This document shows positions 40,356 to 49,063 of a stretch of DNA of 61,168 bases, piece by piece (within the stretch, counting starts at the first letter, position 1; each line of letters starts with the position of its first letter). The stretch is taken from assembly GCA_049651845.1 (NCBI GenBank), contig JBASCW010000106.1:1-61168 (forward strand), written 5' to 3'. The notes under the pieces were generated by a model, which worked only from the letters and a program-made list of their open reading frames with translations, searched no databases and was not told where the DNA came from. Position numbers and translations under genes: made by a program. This DNA is from RBG-16-66-20 sp049651845 (GTDB lineage: Bacteria; Pseudomonadota; Gammaproteobacteria; Burkholderiales; SG8-39).

Positions 40356-41342
40356 CTAGTCTGCGTCATCCGGCGGTCCGCCGGCCGACGCGAGATCCTC
40401 CTGCTTGATCCGGTCCACGTTGAACTTGGCCGCGCGGTCGCGCATGGTCCTGAGCACCTCCTCGAGCGGCGGCGGCTCGCCCTGGATCCAGCGCAGGGGA
40501 TTGATGCGCGCCACCACGAATGCCTTGAGGTAGGGGCTCACGAAGCCTTTCGCCTTCAGCTTCGCGACGGCTTCCACGACCTTCGAGTCGAGATCGAGAA
40601 GTTGTTCGGAATGCTTTTGATGGGTTTTGAATGCAACGGAAAGTGAAGACGAAGAGAATTCGCTCAACCTCCTGACGATCGAGTTGTAGGCGCCGCCACT
40701 GAAGCGCAGCACTTTCTCGTAGCAGAGCCCCAATGTGACGAATGAAGCCTCTTCCAGGTAAAAGGCAAAGCTCTTTTCGCTTCTGGAGGAATCCTCTTCC
40801 AGCAGGCCGCGGTAGATCCGGATCACCTCGAGCGATTTCTCCTTGAGGTTGTGCGCCTTCTCGGTGTTGAGCGCGAGGATCTGCCAGGCGAGCTCGCGCT
40901 GCGGCACCACCAGCGCGGTGAGCGATCTTGCGCCGAGCCGGCGCATCGCCGCGAGGCGGTGGCCGCCGTTCGGCGTCCAGAAACCTTTCCCAGGAGCGGT
41001 GATGGCGATGATCGGATCGAGGAAGTAGCCGGTCTTGTCGATCACGTCGGCGAGGCGCTTGTGGTGCATGTCGGAGACGTCGCGCTGGAACGGCGTCGGC
41101 TCCACGCTGGCGAGCGGCAGCACCGCCGCGATCAGCGCGTGCTTGCCAAGCGGGTCGCGGTACGCGGCGAGCACCGCCCCGCCTGCGTCCTCGATCCTTT
41201 GCCTGGTTTCACTCTCGAAATCCCCGTCTTGCACGAGACAGTCCTGCGGCAGCAACCCGCGGGAACCTGCGGCCGCCTTGCGCGCGCGCTTTTTCGGCGC
41301 CGCGCGCTTGAGCCCCGATTTGCGTTTCTTCGCTTCCGCCAT
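40356..41342 (-). CDS. Stand-alone ParB/Srx-like domain protein
   Basis: 328 residues. The N-terminus is Lys/Arg-rich (KKRKSGLKRAAPKKRARKAA). The ParB/Srx-like motif is at ~130-150: GFWTPNGGHRLAAMRRLGA (the usual GxHRxxA box is GGHRLAAMR). The rest is helical with no recognisable HTH typical of segregation ParB, and there is no ParA next to it. Possible roles are DNA binding, nuclease or NTP-dependent activity as in some ParB-fold proteins. The start was set at 41342 (MAEAKKRK). Confidence 0.72.
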   Translation of the reverse strand: MAEAKKRKSGLKRAAPKKRARKAAAGSRGLLPQDCLVQDGDFESETRQRIEDAGGAVLAAYRDPLGKHALIAAVLPLASVEPTPFQRDVSDMHHKRLADVIDKTGYFLDPIIAITAPGKGFWTPNGGHRLAAMRRLGARSLTALVVPQRELAWQILALNTEKAHNLKEKSLEVIRIYRGLLEEDSSRSEKSFAFYLEEASFVTLGLCYEKVLRFSGGAYNSIVRRLSEFSSSSLSVAFKTHQKHSEQLLDLDSKVVEAVAKLKAKGFVSPYLKAFVVARINPLRWIQGEPPPLEEVLRTMRDRAAKFNVDRIKQEDLASAGGPPDDAD

Positions 41343-41404
41343 GCCGGCACCCCTTCCCGCGGACAATCCTACAGGCACTTCGAATCTCCTTGTATGATGG
41401 CGCC

Positions 41405-41746
41405 GTGACGCGCCGCCGCTTGCTCTTCCCGCTGCTGCTCCTGCTCGCCGGCTGCGGCAGCATGAGCGTGGACAGCCTGTGGCCGTTCGGCACCTCGGAG
41501 AGTCAGGAGCGCGACCGCCGCCCGGCCAACGCCACCGAGTACCGCTGCAGCGACGGCAAGACCTTCTACGTGCGCAACCTCGAGGGCGGCGCGGTCTGGC
41601 TGATGGCGCCCGACCGCGACGTGCGCCTGGAGAAGCTGGCCGACGGGCGCTACGGCGTCGGCCGCGTGTCGCTCGAGTTGGGCGCCGGCGAGGCGACGCT
41701 GAACGACCCGCCCAGCGTGTTTGTCAACTGCAAGCGCGCCGGCTAG
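41405..41746 (+). CDS. Small lipoprotein, possible MliC-like lysozyme inhibitor
   Basis: 113 residues from a GTG. Lipobox signal RRRLLFPLLLLLAGC. The mature part YRCSDGKTFYVRNLEGGAVW ... VFVNCKRAG has two Cys ~60 apart and a beta-rich body resembling MliC-type lysozyme inhibitors. The start is uncertain; a TTG at 41390 is the other option. Confidence 0.6.
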   Translation: MTRRRLLFPLLLLLAGCGSMSVDSLWPFGTSESQERDRRPANATEYRCSDGKTFYVRNLEGGAVWLMAPDRDVRLEKLADGRYGVGRVSLELGAGEATLNDPPSVFVNCKRAG

Positions 41747-41789
41747 GCGCGCGAGCCCCGCAACGCAAGCGAATCCACCGGAGAACGCC

Positions 41790-42404
41790 ATGATCGACCT
41801 TTACGCCGCCGGCACTTCTAACGGCATGCGCGCGCGTATCGCGCTGGAGGAATGCGGCCTGCCCTACCAGCTGCACTTCGTGGATCTCGCCAAGGGCGAG
41901 CACAAGACGCCGCAGTTCCTGGCGATGAACCCGAACGGGCAGATCCCGGTGATCGTGGACCACGAGGGTCCCGGCGGCAAGCCGCTCACGCTGTCGCAGT
42001 CCAGCGCGATCCTGCTCTACGCGGCCGAGAAGTCCGGCAAGTTCCTGCCGAAGGACCCGGCCGCGCGCGCGGCGATGCTGCAGGCGCTGATGAGCGCCTC
42101 CACCGACGTCACGCCGGTCTTCGGCGCGCTCACCGCCGCCGCGGGCGCGAAGGAGCCGCACGCGCCGACCGTGCAGATGTTCAAGGACCGGCTGCGCGCC
42201 CTGTTCAAGGTCTGGGACGACAAGCTGGCGAAGACGAAGTACGCGGCCGGCGACGAGCTCACCGTCGCCGACCTGTCGCTGCTCGCCGGCTGGCTGCGCA
42301 CCAGGGGCGCGCGCCCCGAGCTGCTCGAAGGCCTGCAGAACCTCAATCGCTGGGGCGAAGAGCTGGCCGCGCGCCCGGCGGTGCAGCGCGCGCTGAAGTT
42401 CTAG
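41790..42404 (+). CDS. Glutathione S-transferase
   Basis: 204 residues. Thioredoxin-like N-domain with IDLYAAGTSNGMRARIALEE, the cis-Pro in MNPNGQIPVIVDH and the GSH-binding SQSSAILLYAAEK; helical C-domain with ELTVADLSLLAGWL. Resembles the YfcG/YghU-like group. It conjugates or reduces electrophiles with glutathione. It converges with the dienoyl-CoA isomerase-like gene, overlapping 4 bp. Confidence 0.93.
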   Translation: MIDLYAAGTSNGMRARIALEECGLPYQLHFVDLAKGEHKTPQFLAMNPNGQIPVIVDHEGPGGKPLTLSQSSAILLYAAEKSGKFLPKDPAARAAMLQALMSASTDVTPVFGALTAAAGAKEPHAPTVQMFKDRLRALFKVWDDKLAKTKYAAGDELTVADLSLLAGWLRTRGARPELLEGLQNLNRWGEELAARPAVQRALKF

Positions 42405-43180
42405 CCCTTCTTCGTAAGCGTGCGCCGGATCTCCTCGATGTCGAAGATCGCGGGCTGGAGCACGTTCAGGTAGGCGAAGCTCTCGGCGACCGAGTGGTCG
42501 CGCGTGTAGGAGATCATCTGCTTGGTGGCGGCGACCGCCACCGGCGCCTTGGCCGCGATGCGCTTCGCGACCTCGAGCGCGCCCGCGACCAGCTGCTCGT
42601 GCGTTTCGAACAGGCCGTTGACGAAGCCCAAGCGCTCGGCGCGCTCGGCCGTCAGGCGATCGCCCGTGTAGCCCAGCTCGCGCACCACCGCCTCGGGCAG
42701 CTGCTTGGGCATGCGGTTGAAGGTGCCGACGTCGGCCATCATGCCGAGGTTGATCTCCTGGATCACGAAGAACGCGTCGCGCGTGGCGTAGCGCAGGCAG
42801 CAGGCGGTGACCATGTCCACGCCGCCGCCGATGCAGCCGCCCTGCACCGCCGCGATCACCGGGAAGCGCGCCTCGGCGAGTACGTTCAGGCTGGCCTGCA
42901 GCTCTTCGAGCTTCTTCCTGAACCTAAGTCGGCCTTCATTCGAATGGGTTTCGAATGAAGAACTCTCCTGGAACAGCGAGATATCCAGGCCGCCGCAGAA
43001 GTGCGGCCCGCTGGACGAAACGACCAATGCACGCGTGCGGCCTTCGGCATCCAGTCCGCTGACGATTGCTGGCAACTCGCGCCAGAACGCCGCGGTCATC
43101 GCGTTGCGCCGCTCCGGGCGCGACAGCTTCAGGTGCGCGACGCCGCCCGCGGTTTCCAGCTCGAAACAGTCGTAGCCCAT
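42401..43180 (-). CDS. Crotonase, delta3,5-delta2,4-dienoyl-CoA isomerase-like
   Basis: 259 residues. Oxyanion-hole region SSGPHFCGGLDISLF and QGGCIGGGVDMVTACC. The three acids of dienoyl-CoA isomerases are kept with correct spacing: Asp122 (GGVD), Glu142 (IQEINLG) and Asp150 (MMADVGTF). This supports isomerase rather than hydratase activity in breakdown of unsaturated fatty acids. It follows the epoxide hydrolase by 12 bp. Confidence 0.85.
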   Translation of the reverse strand: MGYDCFELETAGGVAHLKLSRPERRNAMTAAFWRELPAIVSGLDAEGRTRALVVSSSGPHFCGGLDISLFQESSSFETHSNEGRLRFRKKLEELQASLNVLAEARFPVIAAVQGGCIGGGVDMVTACCLRYATRDAFFVIQEINLGMMADVGTFNRMPKQLPEAVVRELGYTGDRLTAERAERLGFVNGLFETHEQLVAGALEVAKRIAAKAPVAVAATKQMISYTRDHSVAESFAYLNVLQPAIFDIEEIRRTLTKKG

Positions 43181-43192
43181 GAGGCAATCCTC

Positions 43193-44311
43193 CTAGCGCA
43201 CGGTTGCGAAGAACTCCGTGACGTCGCGCGCGAGCGCCTCGGGCTGCTCGAGCGCGGCGAAATGCCCGCCGCGTGGCATCACCGTCCAGCGCCGGATGTC
43301 GGTGTAGGTCCGCTCGGCGAGCGCGCGCGGCGGGATCAGGATCTCCTTGGGGAACTGCGCATAGCCCATCGGCACGCCGATGGTACCGCCCTCGGGAATC
43401 GGCCAGCCCGCATGCAGGCGCGCGTAGTACGGCCAGAACGACGAGCCGATCGCGCCCGTAAACCAGTAGAGCGCGATGTTGGCGAGCATGTCGTCGCGCG
43501 CAATCGCGTTCTCCGGCACGCCGCCGCAGTCGCTCCAGGTCCTGAACTTCTCGACGATCCAGGCGGCGAGACCGGCCGGCGAGTCGGACAGTCCGAACGC
43601 CAGCGTCTGCGGCTTCGTGCCCTGGATCGCCTGGTAGCCGGCCTCCTCGGCGAGGAAATGCTTCAGCTGCCGTGAATAGGCAGGATCGCTCGAGAGCTTC
43701 GGATCCCTGCGCACGACCAGCAGGTTCAGGTGAACGCCGATGACGGACTCGGGGTACCGGTAGCCCAGCACCGTGCCGATCGACGCGCCCCAGTCGCCGC
43801 CCTGGCAGCCGTAGCGACGGTAGCCGAGCACGCCGCTCATGAGCTCGTGGAAAGCCTCCGCGATCTCTTCGGTGCCGAAGCGCGGCTGACCCGGCGCGAA
43901 CGACAGGCCGTAGCCCGGCAGCGAGGGCGCCACCACCGTGAAATGCTCCTGCAGCAGCGGGATCAGCCGCAGGAACTCGAACACCGATCCCGGCCAGCCG
44001 TGCGAGAGCAGCAGCGGCATCGCGTCCTTGCGCCGGCCGGGTACGTGCAGGAAGTGCAGGTCGATGCCGCGCAAGTTCACCTTGTACTGCGCGAACGCGT
44101 TGAGGCGCGCCTCGGCCGCGCGCCAGTCGAAGCCCTGCCGCCAGTAGGCGACGAGCCCCTTCATGTAGGCGAGGCTGGTGCCCGTGGCCCAGGGCGAGAG
44201 CGGCGGCTCGTCGGGCCAGCGCGTGCGCTCGAGGCGCGCGCGCAGATCCTCGAGCGCCTCGTCGGCGACGTGCAGCGAGAATTCGCGCGGCGAATGTGTC
44301 GAAGTTGGCAT
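43193..44311 (-). CDS. Epoxide hydrolase (EHN-type alpha/beta hydrolase)
   Basis: 372 residues. N-terminal EHN part (FSLHVADEALEDLRARLERT, TRWPDEPP), oxyanion HGWPGSVFEFLRLI, nucleophile in CQGGDWGASIGTVLG, and catalytic His in MPRGGHFAALEQPE. It opens epoxides to diols in the cytoplasm. Similar enzymes are often annotated microsomal-type epoxide hydrolase. It is likely co-transcribed with the crotonase downstream. Confidence 0.95.
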   Translation of the reverse strand: MPTSTHSPREFSLHVADEALEDLRARLERTRWPDEPPLSPWATGTSLAYMKGLVAYWRQGFDWRAAEARLNAFAQYKVNLRGIDLHFLHVPGRRKDAMPLLLSHGWPGSVFEFLRLIPLLQEHFTVVAPSLPGYGLSFAPGQPRFGTEEIAEAFHELMSGVLGYRRYGCQGGDWGASIGTVLGYRYPESVIGVHLNLLVVRRDPKLSSDPAYSRQLKHFLAEEAGYQAIQGTKPQTLAFGLSDSPAGLAAWIVEKFRTWSDCGGVPENAIARDDMLANIALYWFTGAIGSSFWPYYARLHAGWPIPEGGTIGVPMGYAQFPKEILIPPRALAERTYTDIRRWTVMPRGGHFAALEQPEALARDVTEFFATVR

Positions 44312-44367
44312 GGCCGGCTCCAGTCCCGACTATACGATTCCTCGCCCGAGAGGAGTAAATTTGCCCC

Positions 44368-44976
44368 GTGAAGCGCCGCCAGTTCGCCGCCCGCCTGCTC
44401 GCCACGGCCCTTGCCGCCGCAGCGCCCGCCTTCGCCGCGGACGAGAAGAAGGCGGCCGAGAAGAAGGCCGAGGCGAAGTCGCCGCCGCCCGACGACACCT
44501 TCGACCAGGATTCGGTGCTGCGCGACGCCGAGGAGTTCTTCGGCAAGGGCGCCGAGAGTCTCGCCAGGGTGGTCGAGAAGGCGTTCCGCGACCACGGCCG
44601 GCCCAACGGCTACATCAAGGGACGCGAGCTGGCCGGCGCGATCGCCGTCGGCCTGCGCTACGGCGACGGCAGCCTGGTCTTGAAGAACGTGAGGAGCCGC
44701 CCGGTCTGGTGGACCGGCCCATCGATCGGCTTCGACGTCGGCGCCAACGCCGCCAAGGTGTTCGTGCTCGTCTACCACCTGCCGCGGCCGAGCGCGATCT
44801 TCCAGCGCTTTCCGGGCGTGGACGGCAGCTTCTATTTCGTGGGCGGCGTCGGCATGAACTACCAGCAGCGCGACCAGATCGTGCTCGCGCCGATCCGGCT
44901 CGGCGTCGGCCTGCGCGCGGGCGCGAGCGTCGGCTACATGCATTACACGCCCAAGAAGACCTACAACCCGTTCTGA
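44368..44976 (+). CDS. EipA-family (DUF1134) exported protein
   Basis: 202 residues from a GTG. Signal peptide FAARLLATALAAAAPAFA, a charged linker (EKKAAEKKAEAKSPPP), then the DUF1134 core: YGDGSLVLKNVRSRPVWW, GPSIGFDVGANAAKVFVLVY and FYFVGGVGMNYQQRD. EipA proteins act in cell-envelope integrity in Brucella; the role here is inferred from family. An AGGAG lies ~14 nt before the GTG, a bit far. Confidence 0.9.
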   Translation: MKRRQFAARLLATALAAAAPAFAADEKKAAEKKAEAKSPPPDDTFDQDSVLRDAEEFFGKGAESLARVVEKAFRDHGRPNGYIKGRELAGAIAVGLRYGDGSLVLKNVRSRPVWWTGPSIGFDVGANAAKVFVLVYHLPRPSAIFQRFPGVDGSFYFVGGVGMNYQQRDQIVLAPIRLGVGLRAGASVGYMHYTPKKTYNPF

Positions 44977-45683
44977 GATACCGCCTCTATTACTGGCCGG
45001 AGATCCAGGGACGCGGCGAGTTCGTGCGCCTCGCGCTGGAATATGCCGGCGCGGCCTATGTGGATGTGCTGCGGCAGAGACGCGATTTTTCGTTCCCGCG
45101 TAAGCAGACTCCCTTCGCGCTCCCCTATCTGGTCGCCGGCAAGCGCGTCGTCGCGCAGACAGCGAACATCCTGCTCTACCTCGGGCCGCGACTGCGCTTG
45201 GCGCCGCGCCACGAGACCGGGCGGCTCTGGGCGCACCAGCTGCAGCTCACCATCGCCGACTGGCTGACCGAGGTGCACGACACCCATCACCCCATCGGCG
45301 CGGGCCTGTATTACGAGGAGCAGAAGCCGGAGGCCAGGCGTCGCGCGGCGGACTTCCTCGCCAGGCGCCTGCCCAAATTTCTTGACTATTTTGAGCGGGT
45401 ATTGGCGGGCTCCGGGGGCCCTTACCTGCTCGGCCGGTCCCTCACCTACCCCGATTTGTCTCTATTTCAGATGGTTACGGGGCTTCGCTACGCGTTCCCG
45501 AAGGCCATGGCGCGGATCGAGGGGCGCTACCCCAGGGTCGTGGGCCTGCAGGCGCGGGTCGCGGCGCACCCGCGCCTTGCGCGCTACCTGCGGTCCGAAA
45601 GGCGGATCGCCTTCAACCGGCAGGGCATTTTCCGAGCCTATCCGGAACTGGACCATAAGAGAAATAATTCAGAAAAAACATAG
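44973..45683 (+). CDS. Glutathione S-transferase-like protein with non-standard start
   Basis: 236 residues if started at the CTG overlapping the EipA stop (CTGA). N-domain RYRLYYWPEIQGRGEFVRLA resembles sigma/mu-type GSTs; cis-Pro in PFALPYLVAG; VAQTANILLYLG follows; C-domain with TYPDLSLFQMVTGL. No ATG, GTG or TTG is placed to begin the conserved first strand; the CTG is where a homologue would have its ATG. Confidence 0.82.
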   Translation: MRYRLYYWPEIQGRGEFVRLALEYAGAAYVDVLRQRRDFSFPRKQTPFALPYLVAGKRVVAQTANILLYLGPRLRLAPRHETGRLWAHQLQLTIADWLTEVHDTHHPIGAGLYYEEQKPEARRRAADFLARRLPKFLDYFERVLAGSGGPYLLGRSLTYPDLSLFQMVTGLRYAFPKAMARIEGRYPRVVGLQARVAAHPRLARYLRSERRIAFNRQGIFRAYPELDHKRNNSEKT

Positions 45684-45730
45684 ACCTGCACCCTATTGGC
45701 ATGGTATAAAGGCGAGTGCGGGAAGAAGCG

Positions 45731-45931
45731 ATGGACTGGACGCTGGACCGAATCCAAACGTTGAGCAAACCGGAGGTGAAGAACCTGCGCGCCAACGCGG
45801 AGCGTCTTCAGGAACCCGGGGTAGTCGCGCTTTGTGACAAAGTGCTCGGGACCAAGTCAGCGACCACCGCTACCGCTGCGGCCCGCGCGGTCAAAGCAGC
45901 CAAACCCAGGAAGGAATCCCAAGGTGACTGA
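45731..45931 (+). CDS. Small protein, paralogue B of the 39271-39519 gene
   Basis: 66 residues: MDWTLDRIQTLSKPEVKNLR then ANAERLQEPGVVALCDKVLG and an Ala/Lys-rich tail. It shares W-(S/T)L-(E/D)RI...PE(I/V)K-x-L-x-ANAERLQE with paralogue A. RBS GGGAAGAAG. Its end overlaps the next gene's GTG by 8 bp, which supports co-translation. Function unknown. Confidence 0.65.
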   Translation: MDWTLDRIQTLSKPEVKNLRANAERLQEPGVVALCDKVLGTKSATTATAAARAVKAAKPRKESQGD

Positions 45932-46295
45932 GGAAGTACGCGACGCAGTGCGTGAGCACCCCGGCCGTCAGGCGCGCAAGCGTTTCATGATCGGGAAATA
46001 CGAAATCATCGCCCAGCCGATCGCCGGCTCGGCCCATATGCTGCGGTACACCGTGTTCGTCAGCGGCCGCCGCATCGGCGCCACCGCCAGCATGCCCACC
46101 GAGTCGGACTGCCGCTACCTCGAGCGCCCGCCGGTGGTGCCGCCGCTGAAGCCATTCCAGGTGTTCTACCGCCCCGGCCGCCCGAAAAAGGGCGCGACGC
46201 CGCCGCAACCGGTCACCGACGTGCATCATGGCGTGCCGCGCGACGACATTCCGGCCGGCATCTCGATCCCGGCGGCGAGCCGCAGCGACGACTAG
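45924..46295 (+). CDS. Small hypothetical protein
   Basis: 123 residues from GTG (VTEEVRDAVREHPGRQARKR), with the core MIGKYEIIAQPIAGSAHMLR and GRRIGATASMPTESDCRYLE, and a Pro-rich C-terminus. No signal, no membrane helix. It overlaps paralogue B by 8 bp and converges with arfB by 4 bp. No family recognised; a later ATG (MIGKYEI) is an alternative. Confidence 0.6.
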   Translation: MTEEVRDAVREHPGRQARKRFMIGKYEIIAQPIAGSAHMLRYTVFVSGRRIGATASMPTESDCRYLERPPVVPPLKPFQVFYRPGRPKKGATPPQPVTDVHHGVPRDDIPAGISIPAASRSDD

Positions 46296-46693
46296 TCCGG
46301 CGCGACTTTCCCTCGCAGCTGCTTGACCCGGCCGCGCCGGGTCTTGCTCTCGAGGCGCCGCAGCTTCGAGGCCCGCGTGGGCCTCGTCGCTTTTCTGGCC
46401 TTCGGCACGCGCGACGCAGCCTCCACGAGCAGGTGCAGGCGCGCGAGCGCCTCGGCGCGGTTCATGTCCTGGCTGCGGTGCTGCTGCGCCTTGAGCACGA
46501 GCACGCCCTCGCGCGTGAGGCGCTGATCCTTCAGCGCGAGCAGCCGCGCTTTCAGCCAGGCCGGGAGCGATGAGCGCTTCACGTCGAAGCGCAAATGCAC
46601 CGCGCTCGACACCTTGTTGACGTTCTGCCCGCCCGCCCCCGCGGAGCGCACGGCCGTCATCTCGATCTCGTGGTCGGGAATGCTGAATTTCAT
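46292..46693 (-). CDS. arfB: Alternative ribosome-rescue factor ArfB (peptidyl-tRNA hydrolase)
   Basis: 133 residues, typical ArfB/YaeJ length. The GGQ loop is in AVRSAGAGGQNVNKVSSAVH; the C-terminal tail is strongly basic (RASKLRRLESKTRRGRVK) as needed to enter the empty mRNA channel of stalled ribosomes. It releases nascent chains without a stop codon. It lacks the codon-recognition domain of RF1/RF2, which excludes a release factor. Confidence 0.95.
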   Translation of the reverse strand: MKFSIPDHEIEMTAVRSAGAGGQNVNKVSSAVHLRFDVKRSSLPAWLKARLLALKDQRLTREGVLVLKAQQHRSQDMNRAEALARLHLLVEAASRVPKARKATRPTRASKLRRLESKTRRGRVKQLRGKVAPD

Positions 46694-46722
46694 CGTCGCG
46701 GAGGCAAGGCTACACTGACGCC

Positions 46723-48078
46723 ATGCGCCGCACCATCCGCGAGACCCTGCTTTCCGTCCGCGACCTGCTCGTCGCCTCCGGTCCGTTCATCGTCCTCACG
46801 CTGGCGCTGCTCGCGGGTGCGTATTACCTGCTCAAGCCTACGCCGCCCAAGCGCGTGGTGATGGCCACCGGCTCGGAGCAGGGCGCCTACGCGGCTTTCG
46901 GCAAGCGCTACGCCGAGGAGCTCAAGCGCCGCGGCATCCAGGTGGAATTGCGCGCCACGGCCGGTTCGCGCGAGAACCTGCGCCTGCTGCGGGACGCGAA
47001 CAGCGGCGTCGACATCGCCTTCGTGCAGGGCGGCTCGAGCGAGTCGGTGCGCACGCAGGTCGAGGAAGACGCGGACCTGGGGCTGATGTCGCTGGGCAGC
47101 ATGTTCTACGAGCCGGTCTGGATCTTCTATCGCGCCGAGTCGGCCAAGAAGAAGTCGCGCGACGGCGTGCTGCGCGAGATCGCGGACTTCCGCGGCCTCA
47201 AGGTCAACGTCGGCCCGCGCGGCAGCGGCATCCCGGGCATGGTGAACCGGCTGTTGCGCGCCAATCTCATGGAGCGCGACGACATCGTGCGCTCCCAGCT
47301 CGACCTGGTGCCGGCGGTCACGGCGCTGCTCGGCGCAGAGCTCGACGCCCTGGTGATGGTGTCGGCGCCCGAGTCGCAGCTGGTGCAGATGCTGCTGCAG
47401 ACGCCCGGCATCCGCCTGTACGAATTCGCGCAGGCCGAGGCCTACGCGCGCCGCTACCGGTTCGTCAGCCCGATCACGCTGGCGCGCGGCGTGGTGGACC
47501 TGTCGCGCAACGTGCCGCCGCAGGAGGTGAACCTGATCGGCGTCACCTCCTCGCTGGTCGCGCGCGACGACCTGCATCCGGCGCTCGCGCAGCTGTTCGT
47601 CCAGGCCGCCAGCCGCATTCACGGCGGCGGCAGCTGGATCTCGCGTCCTGGGCAGTTTCCCACCGCGCTGAACTCCGAGTTCCCGCTCGCGCGCGACGCC
47701 GAGCGCTATTACCGCACCGGGCCGCCGATGCTGCAGCGCTACCTGCCGTTCTGGCTGGCGAATTTCATCGAGCGCATGTGGGTGGCGCTGTTCTCGATCG
47801 CGGTGATCCTGCTGCCGCTCGGGCGCGTGGTGCCGCCGCTCTACAATTTCCGCATCCGCTCGCGCATCTTCCGCTGGTACCGCGACCTGCGCCTGATCGA
47901 GGAAGAACTGGGGCGCGCCGAAGCGCAGCCGCAGCAGCTGCTCGAGCGGGTCAACCGGCTCGACGCCAAGGTCGAGCACATTTCGGTGCCGCTCGCCTAC
48001 ACCGACGAGCTCTACGCGCTGCGCAGCGCGATCCACATGGTGCGCAAGCGCCTGCTGGGTCTCAAGCCCGCAGGATGA
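46723..48078 (+). CDS. Membrane-anchored TAXI-type TRAP solute receptor-like protein
   Basis: 451 residues. N-terminal anchor (SGPFIVLTLALLAGAYYLL), then a periplasmic TAXI domain: VVMATGSEQGAYAAFGKRYA, VELRATAGSRENLRLL, DIAFVQGGSSESV and KVNVGPRGSGIPGMVNRLL. A second membrane helix (WVALFSIAVILLPLGRVV, ~350) and a cytoplasmic coiled tail (RDLRLIEEELGRAEAQ) follow. It is tethered rather than free and no TRAP permease is next to it, so a sensor role is possible. Confidence 0.85.
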   Translation: MRRTIRETLLSVRDLLVASGPFIVLTLALLAGAYYLLKPTPPKRVVMATGSEQGAYAAFGKRYAEELKRRGIQVELRATAGSRENLRLLRDANSGVDIAFVQGGSSESVRTQVEEDADLGLMSLGSMFYEPVWIFYRAESAKKKSRDGVLREIADFRGLKVNVGPRGSGIPGMVNRLLRANLMERDDIVRSQLDLVPAVTALLGAELDALVMVSAPESQLVQMLLQTPGIRLYEFAQAEAYARRYRFVSPITLARGVVDLSRNVPPQEVNLIGVTSSLVARDDLHPALAQLFVQAASRIHGGGSWISRPGQFPTALNSEFPLARDAERYYRTGPPMLQRYLPFWLANFIERMWVALFSIAVILLPLGRVVPPLYNFRIRSRIFRWYRDLRLIEEELGRAEAQPQQLLERVNRLDAKVEHISVPLAYTDELYALRSAIHMVRKRLLGLKPAG

Positions 48079-48094
48079 TCTTGCCGGCCGCGCG

Positions 48095-49063
48095 CTAGGC
48101 GCGCAGGACGATCTTTCCTAGATGCGCGTTCGACTCCATGTAGGCCTTGGCCTGCGGCAGCTCGGCGAAAGGGAACACGCGGTCGATCACCGGCTTCAGG
48201 TGGCCGCTCGCGAGCGCGGGCAGCACGTCGCGCGTGAAGCCGCGCACGCCCTCGGCGACCTCGGCCGCGCTGCGCAGCTTGTTCGAGACGCCGAACAGCT
48301 TGAGGCGCTTGGAATGCAGCGCGAGGATGTCGAGCTGCGCCGACACCACGCCGTCCACGTAGCCCACCGTGGCGAGGCGGCCGCGGTAGGCGAGCGCGCG
48401 GATGCACTCGGCGAACACGCTGCCGCCGACGTTGTTGACCGCCAGGTTCACGCCCTTGCCGCCGGTCGCCTCCATGACCGCGCTTTCGAAGCCGCCGTTG
48501 CGGTTCTGCAGGCCGAGGTCCAGGCCGAGCGCGGCGAGCTTCTTCAGCTTCTCGGCCGAGCCCGAGGTGCCGATCACCTTCGCGCCGATCAGCTTGCCGA
48601 GCTGCAGCGAGGCGACGCCGACGCCCGCCGAGGCGCCGGCCACGAGCAGCCATTCGCCCGCCTTCAGCTCGCCGCCAGGCCAGAGCATGTCGTAGGCCGT
48701 GAGGTAGGCGATGCCCGCGCCGGCGGCCTCCTCCCACGACAGCTTCGCCGGCGCCGCGATCGCGTCGCCCGCGCGGAACATCGCGTACTCGGAGAAGGCG
48801 TGGAACGCGCGCCCCATGACGCGGTCGCCCGGCTTGAACCCGGCCACGCCCTCGCCCACCTTCACCACTTCGCCCGCGGCCTCGATGCCGGCCGCCTTGG
48901 CACCGCCGCCCGACAAGCCGTGCCCGGCGATGAACTCGCCGCGGTTCAGGCCCGCCGCCTTCACCTTCGCGATCAGCTCGCCCGGCCTGGGCTCGGGCAC
49001 CGGCACGTCGCGCAGCTCGACCGACGTGGTCTCGGCGCCGCTTTGGATGAACCAGGATTTCAT
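48095..49063 (-). CDS. Quinone-reductase-like MDR oxidoreductase
   Basis: 322 residues. GroES part with VKAAGLNRGEFIAGHG and AAGEVVKVGEGVAGFKPGD; NADPH site in LLVAGASAGVGVASLQLGKL; no structural zinc Cys cluster. This fits a zinc-independent quinone/enone reductase. Its ATG overlaps the lysR stop as ATGA, so the two are one operon, facing the doxX-pirin genes. Confidence 0.9.
   Translation of the reverse strand: MKSWFIQSGAETTSVELRDVPVPEPRPGELIAKVKAAGLNRGEFIAGHGLSGGGAKAAGIEAAGEVVKVGEGVAGFKPGDRVMGRAFHAFSEYAMFRAGDAIAAPAKLSWEEAAGAGIAYLTAYDMLWPGGELKAGEWLLVAGASAGVGVASLQLGKLIGAKVIGTSGSAEKLKKLAALGLDLGLQNRNGGFESAVMEATGGKGVNLAVNNVGGSVFAECIRALAYRGRLATVGYVDGVVSAQLDILALHSKRLKLFGVSNKLRSAAEVAEGVRGFTRDVLPALASGHLKPVIDRVFPFAELPQAKAYMESNAHLGKIVLRA

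Noticed and set aside
44178..44972. Long in-frame extension upstream of the GST-like gene
   Set aside because: It would read through the EipA gene in another frame; Arg/Gly-rich and unlike any GST N-terminus.
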